64,000 bases of DNA from positions 33,430,001-33,494,000 of the forward strand of contig BSBM01001719.1 in NCBI GenBank assembly GCA_027924585.1. The letters run 5' to 3'. Below are positions 45,027 through 57,754 of this stretch, in pieces; position 1 is the first letter of the stretch; the number at the start of each line of letters is the position of its first letter. The position numbers were made by a program, and so were the translations under genes. Origin of the DNA: Larix kaempferi (lineage: Eukaryota; Streptophyta; Pinopsida; Pinales; Pinaceae). The notes beneath the pieces are model-generated. The model did no database searches. It saw only the letters and a program-made list of their open reading frames with translations, and was not told where the DNA came from.

Positions 45027-46855
45027 TGTTGCTGCCTTTGACACACCTGGGGGTTAACGTGGTAGAAATTTTCAATCCACTTGGTGTGTCCTTGGGGGAA
45101 AGCTTCGAGTCAAGTATTTTCACTTGATTCTTGACTCATCCATTTAGGAAAACTCCTAACGAATCCAAGGGGGATAAATCCTAAAAGTTAATAAGGTTGA
45201 TTAAACTGTTTAGCGGATTGTCGATGAATAAGTTTTTATGGAAACGAAAAATTGAAACAAGAGATTGCAATATAGAAATTAATCACAACAGCATAAATAT
45301 CACATAAATGACAAATCCATTCAACACAGGATAGATTTTAAACAAAGATTGTATGATAACAGTAAAGGACTAGTGCTGAAAATGCAATCGAAAAGGAGTG
45401 TTGTTGTAGTGCTTAAAATGTATTGTGAATGCTCTTGGTCAATTTTAAATTATTGTGAAAATGAGTAGATTATTAGGGAGGGGGATTCCCGATATACCAC
45501 GAAGGTACTGGGAATATGTCTATGCTCACTAAGTGTGGCTCCACACGAGAAAATATGGGTTGGATGGAGTCACTGGGATGTCCAACTCTACATCAATCGA
45601 GGGTGTAGCTTGAAGGGGTCCAATGGTCGCTCTCTAGTTGTTCCCGCTTTCACTGTGGAATTTGACTAGACATAAGAAAAAAGGAGACGCTGGATATTCA
45701 TCTTGGGAGGTTAATTGGATGATGTGAAAACTAATTACTAGTCACTTAGTGCCTTTCTGGTTTGATCAATTGGCTAGTGACAGCTGCAGAGATCCAGAGC
45801 ATACATGAACAAAACCTTGTAAATTTTAAGGATTTTTGAAATGTTTTCTTTTTTAACAACCCAAGAGTCTCTTTTTCGGTCAGTACTCAGGCAAGCCCTT
45901 ATCCATGAACCGTACTTCGGGAAATCAAGGGGTTTATTTTAACCAGAAGAAAAAGAAAAAAGAAAAAAGACTGAAAAAAGGAAAACTTATCTAATTATTG
46001 CATTATCGAAGTAGTGGGTTAGTATCCATTTATTTTGCAAAAGATAATTGAAAACTATAATAATCAAGTATATAACTTGCAAAAATATTTAAAATGTTCA
46101 TATGTCCCGAATGAGTCAATGGCCCAATATTTGGATTGGACCACGATGATAAACTTTAGTTAATCTAAGTTATTTTTAACCAAGTAAAACTAAAACAAAG
46201 ACTAGAAAACTAAAGAAGCAAAAAATCATGAAAAAAGACACCGAAGCAAATCCCCCCTGGGGGGATGGGAAGAAATCTCTTATGAGCTCACATCAAAAGC
46301 GATTTTTATTATGAGTTTACAATGCAAATCAAACAAAAAAGAACTCCTCTTTCTCCTTATAGATATTGGAGAAAATAGGTTACAACAAAGCTCTTGGAAA
46401 AAGCTAGGAGGAAAGAAGAGGGTTCAAGGAGGACTTGGTTTGCTTGATCTTGCCAAAATTGGTCCTCCAAAGCCTCTTTTTTCTTCTGCACTAAAACAAA
46501 AACCAACAAAGAGTTTTAGTAAAAAAAGTGCCCAAAATCACTTTAAAAACTAGCTTTATTAAAAGAAATAACAAAGATGAATTGGCTAAAAGCCAACCCT
46601 CTTAGGGTCTTGGACAACCTTGAAAAGGCCGCCAATAAAGCACATAGATGCTTGATTTAAACACTTTAAACTGAAAAAGAAACTACTTGATTAGCAAGCT
46701 AAAAATTCACTTTAAAAGAACTTGCAAAACAAACTAGTTTCTAAGCTAGATCTATCCTTTTAAATGATAAAACGTTATGAACTTTTAGATCTAAGCAAAA
46801 CACTCCTATAAATTAGATCTAGAATGATATTAGCTTTCTAGCAAAGTATATCTAA
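45027..46855 (-). repeat. LTR repeat, 5' copy
   Basis: Inner end (plus-strand TGTTGCTGCC, 45027) is fixed by the adjacent primer-binding site. Homology with the other copy ends at 46855. On the coding strand it contains a TATA-like CTATAAGGAG near 46360 and AATAAAAATCG near 46305. Copies differ at several per cent of sites and by indels. Confidence 0.85.
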
Positions 46856-49306
46856 TTCCCAACATGTTGTTGAAGATCCTCTGCAGTGAGTATGCCTAGC
46901 TCTTTAATGTAATCCATATCCTCCCCATCAATATTTCTTAACTCTGTTAAACGTTGCTCTTTGGATGACAATTCATTAATAGCTTTAGGGATTGGAATAT
47001 GGCATTTCTCGTATGCTTGGCATATAACTTGTAAATTTCTTCACACTTTATATTTGATCTTTGTACTTCGTTTTGTACTCTCTTTGCTGACTTCCGACAA
47101 CTTTCCAAGAGAGCTATATCTAACTTTAATTCAGCGGCTGTTCTTTTAGGTAAGTGAGCAGGAATTTCCTTGATCATTCATTTCCACACAATTAGCTTCT
47201 TCACTTTATTAAATGTTTCTACTAGCTTTTGTTTTATAGTAGCAGCTTCTGCAAAGATTTGTTTCATTCTATCCATCGTTTCTCTTAATTCATAAATTTC
47301 CTCTGTCAATAACTCTTGGGAATGAAAAAGTTGCTTTTGTAATTCACAAGCATGTTCATAGAATGGTGCCATATCATGCTTTTGTGATTGAGCACTTCTG
47401 ACCTGCTCCATCAAGGATTCCTTTTTTTAATCCATTCATCCATATGAGTTTGCAGATATCCCTTTTCAAGTGTCAGGGATTCTACTCGTTGATTTAACTG
47501 GGTTTTCTTTCCTTCTAATTCCTTGATTCGGTATTGAAAATCAGTCCTTTCTCCTTCCATAATTACCAGTTGTACATTTAGAGAATCTTTATCATCTTCA
47601 AGGCCTTGATAATCCAACAAAAGTATTTCTTTCTCTACTTCCATGGCATCCTGCTTTCTTTTCATCTCAATTCCTTCACTTCGAGCTTGTACTAAGTTAT
47701 CCTTTAACTTGAGCATTTGTGCTTTGTTGCGTTCTAAATCATCCAATAATTTGTTCATGTTGTCTGCATTAGATTGCATTGCAACAATATTCACAGAAGT
47801 AGTGAATTTTGGATCTTTATTAGTACCTTCTACTAGAGTACTCTCATGCATAGTCACAATATCGGGTTGTGTACCAATCTTCAGTCTCTTAGGCTGACCT
47901 CTTTAGGATGGTCTTCCTTTTGGGATAAAAAACAATGGTGTCAATTTTGGCTACAAAATGTTGCTTTGAAGGAGTAAACAGTGTAAGTCCAAGCTCAGCT
48001 AATGGGAGATGGCCTCCGGTAAGAGGTATTTTCGGGTTGGCAGGTTTGTCTACTTCCATATCTAGTTGATTATGATATTCTTCTTGATTTCTCTTTTCTT
48101 CCATAACTTTCTTGATCTTCTCTTCTTCTTCTTTCTTCTTCTCGACTTCATCTTGTATCTTTTTACGTTCTTTCTCAACAACTTCCTTATCTGCTTTTTC
48201 TTGTTCTTCTTTAATTATTGCCTCTTCTTATGTTTGTCTTCTTTCTTCTTCTTGTTTCCTCTTTTCCTTTTCTGCCGCAAAGGCTTCTTCATGGGATTTC
48301 CTTTTTTCTACCTCTTTTGAGGTTTCTTTTGTTTGGTTTGAACTTGTTTCTTCTTTCCTACCAAATTGCTTGTTCAAGTCTGTCATGTTCTTTGCTCTTA
48401 TATACACTTCTTCATCTTTTAGGAAATGATTCGTGTATTCAAAGTTGATCCTGCATGAGGCAAAAAGTTTAGCTTCCTTGTGTAATTTATCATTCCTAAC
48501 AAATATTTTTTGTCCAAAGTGGTATGCTTCTAGCTCTTTCACAAATTGTTTTGCACCTTTGACCTTAGTAAACTTATATGCTCCAATAGTAAAAGGGAGT
48601 GGAGGGTAAGATGCTTTCTTATTCTCATTTAGGAAATGTCTGACTCCGTTTATGAATACCTGTCTTACTGCTTCCTTGTGAACTATATAATCTGTGAACT
48701 ATATACCTATCTTGCTGCCATAATTTTGAATGGGGTTTTCAAGTTCTGTGAATCATGTTCTCCACTATCACTTTTCCTCAACTGTTTTCCGGGGAGAAGC
48801 ATTTTCTTTGCGTATTCTGAATGATCTATATTGATGTTCTTAATCCAACCATCAGTTGGAAGGAATTTGGGAGCAAGTAATTTGTAAGTTGTGCCTATAT
48901 TTGCTGGTTGAAACGAGGTGAACTCCTTTCCATTAGATCCTCCAATGATTCTAGACTTAACATCTATATAAGGCAAAATCCAACCTATTACTTCGGAGCA
49001 TGGTAATAATTTCGGGCAAGTTGCATCCTTGTGGAGACCATATTTCTTTATATTTTGATAAATTACCATCTCTTCAATAGAGGCATCAAGCACATCTTGA
49101 TCTCTGATAAGTTGGTATATTTCTCCCCATTTGTATTCGGGGACCACTCCGGTGATAGCCCTTGTATATTCAAACAAAGTTTCCATGGTAGTTTATGGGA
49201 CTAATTCAATGTCTGTATCGGATTCTACAACTTTGACTTTGCACTTGGAAAACCTTTTGTACATATCTAGGTCTTGTACCAAAAGAACAATATCAAGACT
49301 CTACAT
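46852..49306 (-). pseudogene. Coiled-coil ORF of about 815 codons, probable retroelement accessory gene, broken
   Basis: Minus strand, start ATG 49306 (codon 2 is TAG), stop TAG 46854-46852. N-terminal part (VVPEYKWGEIYQLIRDQDVL, IGWILPYIDVKSRIIGG, FTSFQPANIGTTYKLLAP) is globular-looking and unrecognised. The middle is Lys/Glu-rich coiled coil (EVEKRKSHEEAFAAEKEKRK, EKADKEVVEKERKKIQDEV), then PLAELGLTLFTPSKQHF, then a second long coiled coil (47857-46950). It ends LTAEDLQQHVGN-stop. No membrane or signal segments, so it is not an obvious env. About five stops or shifts. The stop codon lies exactly where homology between the two gypsy LTR repeats ends, which links it to the element. Confidence 0.6.
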
Positions 49307-49326
49307 TGTTTATGTCTGTAGAACAA

Positions 49327-50242
49327 CTGCAATAATAAATCCTATAAGAACATGAAAGAGTTCAATTAGATCAGGCTTTGTATTATCAAAAGTTAACTTA
49401 TTTAAGCTATTGATTCATTTAGCAATTTATTTTCAATGCAAGTCACTCTATGAGGAGAATGTGTGCTTGCAACAATCTCCATGGAAAAATGAAAATCATA
49501 TCTTATGTCTATCCTATCAAACCAAAAAAACCATTTCAGAAGTAAAAGTAAATATTTAAGGTGACCATTTTGTCTAGTGATAGTTCATATCTTCATAAGT
49601 TTGCAAGCACCTTCCATTGGTTTTTTTTTTTTTAGGATTGCATAATGAGCAAAAAGATGGCAATGCAAAAAATTCATAAACATTTATTCCCTCAAATCAA
49701 GCATTCACATTATCATGAAGCTAACTCAAATATGCCCTATTCTAAAACTGAATGCGCAAACAAATGCATTCTACATGAAAATGAGGGCAAGTAATTTAAT
49801 TAATCATTCTAATAAAAAATCGAAGGGACCAATGTTGTGCAACTTTCGACTAATTTCCCAAATGACTAACTCCAAACACATAGGTTTTACTCCCCTATTC
49901 GACCCAGGTAGTCTCCAAAGGATATAGTGTCGATAGTTCTTTAACAAGTAAGCCGATGTTCTGAAACTAATTGAAACTGACTTCTTTTCTTGGGAATCCT
50001 CAAGGAAACTCGCAAGGAGAAACATCGTGAAAAGGAAATTTAACAAAACAACAAACGTCAATGGTAAGGGCTTGACACTAAGCTTGCTCAAAATACTTCA
50101 TGGCAAGGGCACGGGAAAGTATTATATTTCAAGAAGAGGACGAGCATAATACTAGGTTAATTAACAAAACGGATTTAACCTAATCCAAACCTTTCTCCAA
50201 TAAAATCAAACAAATCCTGCCAAGAAAAAGAGTGGTACCTAC
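49327..50242 (-). other. Candidate leader intron upstream of the coiled-coil ORF
   Basis: On the minus strand a strong donor (CCAG|GTAGGT, intron from 50242) and an acceptor (TTATTATTGCAG, ending 49327) frame 916 bp. The exon after the acceptor reaches the ATG after 20 bases. The interval has no coding domain. This is inferred from splice-site shape only. Confidence 0.3.
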
Positions 50243-51144
50243 CTGGAAATGCATACGGGTCCCTAAGATGGCTAGTGATATGGCAGAAAGAATCGCTCTT
50301 GGTGGTGTTGATTTTCTAGCAGGGGTTCACGATACTCGAATGGAGCGAATGACGTAAAAATGTAGCGTTGAAAATATATTCCCCCTTTCAAACAAAAACT
50401 TAACCCTAAAAACAAATGTTCATTAATTGGACCCCTTTTCATATGACGTGATCCTCATTAGAGGCAAAAAGATTTTAATTTGACGTGTTTCTGTGACCAA
50501 AAAATATTTGAAACCGGCGTGTTTCAAAACAACTGGTGGTTTTACTTCAGCTTATTTCGAGCTACCATTAAACTTGTGTCGGTTCTTTCTATCAATTTGA
50601 CCTTTATCAGAGGCAGAATAATTTTGGTCTAACGTGTTTTGGTGATAAAATAAGTTTTACGTGGGGGTATTTCGGGTGAAAAAATTATTTTGTGCCGTAG
50701 GTAAAAGTGTAACGGGCTCCGATTGTTTTCGGGACCAAAACCAATTTGATATTGATCATTTCGATGAGCAACTAGAAAGCTCTCCGATTGGTGCAAAAAC
50801 ATATTCTAGCTCAATTATTTTGGGAAAATTTTCACTTTTCCTCTGATCGCATAGGCGAAGAAATGATTTCTTCTCCGACCATTTCGACACAAAACTAATA
50901 TTACTTCCGATTGTTTCAGCGAAAAATTGAGTTTTGCGCTGAAACAACAAAATTCAAATTTTTTTCTAAGTGTTGAAATTTTCTAAGGCAATTTAACTCT
51001 ACAGACTTTTGAAGTCTAAGGGATAAAAAATAAAGATAAAATTTATGGATGCATGCAAAACTTAAAGAGAAGGGGGGGGGCTAAAATATTAGGCAATTTT
51101 GGGGAAATTTGCAGCTACAACACATCATTTAGAGCAGGTTGATT
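50243..51144. other. Non-coding stretch, possible promoter/leader of the coiled-coil ORF
   Basis: No gene domain. 50460-50940 repeats short phrases ('tccgattg', 'gtgtttc', 'tttcgg') in an irregular way. A purine run with nine G residues lies near 51070. The 29-codon plus ORF at about 50271-50358 is too short to support. Confidence 0.35.
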
Positions 51145-52192
51145 ATCATAGCCCACATTATATCCAAATGCAGTGCTTCAGTGTGTTTTAGGTAGTTTAG
51201 ATCAGAAACTCAAATAACTCAGATATATGATCCAACAGGTATATTTTGGTACATGTGGGTAACTGATATGCTCTCCCTTTTATCTAGGTAGTTTATGAAT
51301 GAGTATAGTATGATGGTTTACTAGCTCTATCTTATTTAATGCTTACTTGTTGTTTATAATAGAAGTGTTTGTTTACTATTGGTAGGAGGTTCTTGTATAT
51401 ACTCGTTGGTCATACCCTTACTCTATGAAGTATTGAATTGTTCATTCCCTTATTTTAGGGCCTTTTATATCCATGGCATCATCAGTCATTTCTCTGTCCA
51501 TCCGTTATGTTCCAATTTTGGTTTTATCCCGAATTACACCTTACCTAGTGATCTCAAGGACTTCCCCCACCTAGACCTATGTGTTGGATAGATTCCCAGT
51601 TTGCATTGTGTCTCGGCTCTGGAGTGTGTGATTTTAGTCACAGTAATTGTTCTCCTCTAGTCCTTGAAACCAAGTATTCCTACAAACAGTGTTGCTAAAC
51701 ACTAGAGCGTCGGATCTTAAATGCTATATCTAAAGGAATTCTAAGTCATAAAAAACAATGTTGCTAAACACTACCATGCATATTTATATTAACTAGTCAG
51801 TGGCGAAAGGACAAACACTCATCCTTGTTTTATGTAAGGTCATTTGTCCCCACAGGGATACAGGGTGGTCACTCCATCGCACCTATGGACAGTGGCGAGC
51901 AATGGAGGTCATACCGAGTCATATCTGAAGCCTAGAAGGATTTCAGGACACCTACGTTTGGAGGTTGGCTAGTGAAAATCTTTAAAGTGAAATAAATGGT
52001 AAATATCAAGTGAGAAAAACTAATAATAAATAAATTTATAAAAGGTTGCTTGTCTAGTGTCTATTGGAAGCATTCTCATCACTCTACCCATTTGTGAGAC
52101 ACCGCCATTCCTCGTGTTTTTTTCTATCCATCATATGTGTAGGTGGTCTCCGTTGTTCCTTCATCCAAGAGATTGCAGTGTTGAGATTGTTG
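51145..52192. repeat. Long diverged direct repeat, left copy
   Basis: Aligns in order with 61790-63017. Shared landmarks: 'atatgatccaacaggtatat', 'tatactcgttgg', 'cttccccac'-type pyrimidine run, 'gtctcggctctg' and 'tttgtgagacaccgccattcct'. Divergence and indels are substantial. It may be an LTR or an internal segment of an old gypsy-type element. Confidence 0.6.
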
Positions 52193-54849
52193 AGTCCTTC
52201 CCCTAGCCTAGCCTTTGTTTTTCCACCCTCACCCATGGTTAGAAAATTGTTCGAGTATGTAAACGAGTATAAACTTGATATTCTTGTTTATAGTAGCTAG
52301 TTACTTTGATCTAGACTTATCTTATTTATATTATTTACGTGCTTATGCCAGTTAAACATCATTATATGCTTTAGTCTACATACTGATATAATTGAAGGAG
52401 CATATCATGAACTTTTGTACTTGTAGCAGCAGCTATTTGTGATCTCGATCATTATTTTGGTCATTCTTGACCTGGTCAACCTAGTTTGACCAAGTCAACT
52501 GTAGGGTCCAGGATGATTTTGGGAACATAGTGATCGAGATGGTTTATTCATGGCCCACATCTGTCCATTAGATGGTTCCATGCTTCAGACAACCTTTTCA
52601 GATGATGGTTTGATGGAGTTTTATGATTACTATTATTTACAGACCATTATTTTTATTATTCTGAGGATGGATGGGCTTACAGAGGTATCGTTTGATGGTC
52701 ACATGGTGTATGAGTACTCATTCCTAGTGGATTTGAGCATTATGAGCTCATTGGTGCACTCAGTTATCAATTCTGGGCATTTACAGATGATGATATGGCC
52801 TTATTATTATTTTTCTCCAGATTGCCATGCAAAAATGGCATGTCCAACAATTTTGATGAGCATGCACGTTATCCTAGGGCGATATAGAGGGATATGGGGG
52901 TCCAACCATTCATTACTACCAAATTACCCCATCCCCAGACATTTTGATGCAGTCATATTTGTGTCTGGGACACTTGGCAGTGAGTTACATGCATTTTTGT
53001 ATCTTCAGAGGTGGTTTTCCGGCAGTATAATGGCTTGTTGAGGAATTGATTTGGCTTAGTGGGGAAAGGAATTGGCATGAGATTGATCCAGGATATATTG
53101 ATGATGATATCCACACCTTCCAACACTTGTTCGAACATCAATGGGGTTCACATATCCTAGCATTCATCATTTTGGGCATTTTTATTATGTTATTGAGGGG
53201 CCACGATTTGGTCATTTGGTCACATTATGTTATTATATTGACATATTATTTGATATTGTGACATGGGGTCATGTTGGTGAAGGATATGATACACCTCCTA
53301 GCCCCACCATGTGTTGTTTTCATGTGTCTTAGTCATTTGTCATGGTGTGTCCCCCTTGGTGAATTAATGAGTGCGCCCCCTCATCTTAGCTGTTCATTGT
53401 TATGTTTGTATCTTATGATCTCAACCACTTGTTTGAAAAGTGGTTAGGGTTTTGGTCTCTCTCACTCCTATTTAAAGGAGAGACCCCTCTCATTGTAAAG
53501 GGAATTTTGGCTCCGAGCTATTGGAATACAAAGAAATATTTTGTGAGAATTCTTGTGACCTTGAGTTGGATGCTTGGCTATGGGTTTTGAAACTACTTTT
53601 CCATTGCACTGAAATATTTTGGTAGATATCTTGCATATTTTGTACCACAATTTCGATTTGCGGGTGAAGGAGATGATTTTGAGAGAGGGGCGCATTGGTT
53701 GGGGAGACCCACCTTGCTTCTTTCTGTCAGATCTTGGTTACACAGGGATTAATTTTGTCTTTGCACCAATTATTATCTATATTTTACTTCTTAATTGCAT
53801 CTACCCTCATTTTTGTTTACTGATTGAGATTTGTCTCCTTGGTTTTGCAGAGAGAGAGGGGCACACTTATGGACTTGGGAAATTCGTTGGATTAAGAGAA
53901 GTACCAAGCTTTCATTTGATCTTTGCGGAAGTAATCCTCATCATAATGACATTCATTCTCATCATCCAGGTATGCTCACAAGGTACTTATTTGTTTCTTT
54001 AGCTTACCCATCTATCGATTTCATTCAAACCCTAACTCCTAAAATTTATAAAAATTCCCTAGCTCATTCAATTTGGAATTTGGGAAAAATATTTTTGGGT
54101 TTTTTCACTTAAGGCCTAGCCCTAAGTGGGTCCTCAAGGGCGTCACGCTTGGGAGACTCCATATACTGCAATCCCCTAGGCATCGATCTTTAGTTATTGA
54201 GCCCTCCTTGATTTTGCCACTTTTTCTTGGTTGTTTGAGTCTCATTTTGGCTTGTGAGCTTAGACACTGTCAACTCTATCATCAAGCCCTACAAGGAAGC
54301 TCATATCCTTTCATATCTACTCCTGGGGACCATTTTCCATCTTTTAAGTACATGTTTCCCAAGGAAATTGATTTTGATAATTTACCCTAGCATCTCATCC
54401 TAGATTCATCCTTAATCTTGAGTTACTGTAATTGATCTAATTAACTCTTATACCTCAAGCCTCTACAGTAACTCGTTTCCTTGAATCTGGAAATCATCAT
54501 CTTTCACCATAGATCCCTTATTGAATATCTTGATCTAGTGATTGGTTTGGATCTCTCTCTCTGAGAGTAGATAAGGGTCTCCCCCTTTTTTATGTAGGGC
54601 TTGGATAGCAAGAAGCGAAGAGTTCCTCGATAGGCGTGACAACAAATCCACCTTGGGAATCGAGGCCCTCTTCGGTCACCTCTTTAATTGCTCGTCCCCT
54701 CTACCATCCTGGATAGGATCACCTTTTAGGGGCAACTACAAGTTGTGTGATAATAGTCACAATACAATTTCTTGCCTAGAACAAAAAGCATAACACTTTC
54801 CTTCACTATTTAGGCAACATTTATGGGATATGCATGTTTTCTTTTGGAT
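52193..54849. other. No recognised gene; includes an LTR-like promoter region
   Basis: The ORF at 52550-53041 (163 codons, plus) has no recognised domain and unremarkable composition. Around 53468-53540 the sequence 'ctatttaaaggagagacccctctc...attgtaaagg...aatacaaagaaat' has the TATA-to-polyadenylation layout of a plant gypsy LTR. From 54000 to 54850 I see only pyrimidine-rich non-coding DNA. Confidence 0.35.
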
Positions 54850-55762
54850 TTTTCATGCAATCCATTTCAATACATGCAATTACAATGTTTTTGATTTGTT
54901 TTTTTTATTGGAAAATGTTTCTTCATGTACTACTAGTTTGAACATGTATTAAAGAACAACTTGGCAAATATGTATGTGGTCTCTTTGGTATTTCCCTTAT
55001 ATCCATATTCAAACAACTTCTTAACAGGTATGTCAATAAGTTTATGCAACATCCTGGAATGCAGATACATTGATTTTGCTTGTTTGATCTTCCATGCTGA
55101 ATTGGAAAATGTACTTGTATTCAAATTCATAGACATGTTGATTGCACATTTGGAAATTCCATGCACCATCCTCAACACTTCCAATCTTTAAATGTAAGAG
55201 AACATGCAACATACCAACAATTGTATGTATCCATGGAAGCAATAGTTACATTGACTAAAATGTATGCAAGTTATGGCCCTATACCGATTCCTTCATTTTT
55301 TATGGCAACCAATTTCTTTCGTATGGAAGTATGCCCTCCTAAAACACCATGTGTAGATAATGAGTGGCATTCGAGGCCTGTTACTGGCTTCTCAAACCAA
55401 GTTCACAACTCGAGAGTTTCTTTGTGATAAGGATTAATGATGTAAATCTGGGATGAAAAGGTTGTAGTAATTGATATCTTATTGAAGATTGTTATTTTTA
55501 CAAACTTTATAGCAATTATTGGAAAGCAACTTGTGATGGCATATTGCTCTAGATTATGTTTATTGCATAGGACCCCCATAATGTGACATCTATAATATAA
55601 CTTGACATGTCCTTTAGTTGAAGGGTTCTCTTATGTGTCTCTATTCCATTTTCCCTCATGATGATTACTAAAGGGCTAATGGATATAGCGACTCCAATAA
55701 TATCAACTATAAAGTTGTTGGTTAGAATTGATAATTCATTAATAAAAGTGAAAATGAAATTA
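54850..55762 (-). pseudogene. Replication protein A 70 kDa subunit (RPA1)-like fragment, intronless
   Basis: The minus strand matches the central and C-terminal DNA-binding OB folds of RPA70, across frames. DBD-B: INELSILTNNFIVDIIGV, ISPLVIIMRENGIETHKRTL, LKDMSSYIIDVTLWG, FPIIAIKFVKITIFN. Linker: IRKKLVAIKNEGIG. DBD-C: a zinc ribbon remnant (CWYVACSL...GAWNFQMC), YIFQFSMEDQTSKINVSAF, FEYGYKGNTKE, and EETFSN near the end. RPA70 is the large subunit of the eukaryotic single-strand DNA-binding complex; plant Helitrons also carry such genes. No introns are visible across about 900 bp. Numerous stops and shifts. DBD-A and the N-domain are not found. Either a retrocopied or captured host gene, or a Helitron remnant. 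Confidence 0.7.
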
Positions 55763-57590
55763 TAGTTTGCTATCCATTCAAAACATTAACAATCAATTTT
55801 TTAAAATAACAAATGTAAACTTAAATTTTTTATATTTTAATAACAAACTCAATATACAATAATAATATTCAAACTACCTTCACAATATTCAATATAATAA
55901 TATTCAAAGTTATCTTCGTCATATTTTTTACAAATGTAAACCAACAAATTCAATATACAATAATATTAAACGATGTTTCATTGCACATTTTCCATGATAG
56001 GCCATTTACTTCCTCCCGCCGCTTGGGCAACAAAAATCAAAACCACTTATTTTTAAATTTCCACAAACAAAATGAGAGAGCTTGATAGAAAACTTATCGT
56101 AATTTTTTCTCTTATGTAATAACTGATAGAAATATTATTGCAAATTTTTTTCTCTTATGTAATATGTTTGCCGACGCTCTTTATGGTATTGACTACACTG
56201 ATGGACGTGATGTATCCATGTTAATTTACTTATGATAAGCATGGTAATTTAACATGTACAAATGTTTCATATCGTTGCCCAAACAAATGGATATTTCTAA
56301 GCAATGTCGAGTGAGAATATGACTTTTGAGGATCATTTCTGGAAACTCTAATTGGATTTGATGTTGGGATTGAAACAATAATTTTATATTGAGTATTATA
56401 TAAAGCATTGACACAAACACCACCACCACCAACTTAGGTAGAAATAGGGGCTTGAAATTACACATGGAAAACTTGATGTACAATTTCCAATAGAGCCAAG
56501 GTGCACCATAGTTAGGTGGGCTAGCCTATTTTGTATTATTATGGCCATGATATTATCCCTTTTTAAGTCTTTGTCTATTTTTGGACTCGTCGATGCAATG
56601 AAATATCATGTGTATAATATGTTTTGGTAAAAGTAGGCAGTTCAAAAATAGATTAAAACATTCCATATAATCATGATAGCTAACTATGAATATGCTTATA
56701 AGAAACGTTATAACAGTGTCAACAATGAAGATCGATAGATAAGAAAATGGCTGGTTATGTTGTCTCCTTGTGTACATAGACAATTGGATAATGTTAATCA
56801 TGCAAGCACCTCACCTTGTTGTTGACACGATATATAAAATGTCAAACATGTTAATCATTTTTTACATGAAATTGTATCTAGGAAGTGTTGTAGTGGTGGC
56901 TTAGGAATATCCTCCAAGTGGCAACAACCACTATTCTTTGGCATTTAATCAAGCACACTAAACCCACAAACATTAGAGAATTAGTAATTCATGTAAGCAA
57001 GTTCTTGCAACCTGATACTTTGTTGTGGTTAACTCCCCACTAACCAAATATGCCCTCTCACCAACCATCATTTCTCAACAAATAAGCTTTGGGACCATCT
57101 CATCACCCAATTATGCTAACAATGTTTATGGGTATGGATCTAACTGGAGAAGCAAAACCAATCCCACTTCAGGCGCTATAGGATCATTTGCTATTGAACA
57201 AAAGTGATTGTCAATTGTTGTGTCATGGGATACATTAATAGCTTCTTTCCATGCATTTGTTTGTGTAACTAATCAAGACTCTAAGCATATTCTTATACAT
57301 ATAGCTCCAAAGTTGATGCTAATGTTGTTGTCTAGGTAGGGGTAGTGGTAGGTAATGTATCATATATCAATGAATTCATCCAAAAATCAAATAGATTAAT
57401 TATTGTTTAGCTTTATAGCAGTGGGGTTTTATATTGCAAAACCCATAAATGAATTCTTTGAGGCACCATTATCCTAGAAAAATCACAAAAGCTTTGTATA
57501 TCTATCTAAATATTATGCATGTGCTATGGTGATGATCTCGTTAACTATGCTCAAGTTTCGAGTTTGTTCTGTTTAGTTTTATTGATACCC
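55763..57590. other. AT-rich stretch, no gene seen
   Basis: 55790-55990 is composed of repeated 'aatatacaataat' and 'aatattcaa' phrases, low-complexity AT. The 56226-57207 ORFs on both strands lack domains. It may include degraded upstream parts of the RPA-like sequence on the minus strand. Confidence 0.4.
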
Positions 57591-57754
57591 GTTATCACAT
57601 CCATAATAGTCGGGCTTCCATGATTGCAAAGCATATTCCTATATATTTTTAAGCCAGGCCTTTACATATTTCAAATGAGAGAAGCCTATGATGAACAGTA
57701 TTTTTGATGACCACTCATGTATCAGAGAAACCCCATATCAAATATGATGAACCA
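57591..57754 (+). repeat. Gag-leader repeat, complete copy
   Basis: Begins 'gttatcacatccataatag' and runs through the gag start. The same segment recurs at 61555-61708, differing at about 15 per cent of sites by eye. It includes the ATG region of gag. Confidence 0.8.

Larger units (their letters stand above)
35302..46855 (-). mobile_element. Ty3/gypsy retrotransposon (Tat-like), minus strand, decayed
   Basis: Reading right to left: LTR repeat (46855-45027), primer-binding site (45021-45004), gag, protease, additional RNase H, RT, RNase H, integrase, a long 3' non-coding part, and a second LTR repeat (37124-35302). The extra RNase H and the tRNA-Asp-type primer-binding site point to the Tat branch. 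All ORFs carry stops or shifts. The outer LTR ends are not canonical: no polypurine tract adjoins 37124, and 46855 abuts an unrelated ORF. The element may be rearranged or part of a tandem array. Confidence 0.85.

Noticed and set aside
46852-49306. Coiled-coil ORF as a retroviral-type envelope gene
   Set aside because: No signal peptide, transmembrane helix or furin-like site; Lys/Glu-rich coiled coils instead.
52550-53041. 163-codon plus-strand ORF as a protein-coding gene
   Set aside because: No recognised domain, no repeats or neighbours supporting it, composition like surrounding AT-rich DNA, and within a repeat-derived region.
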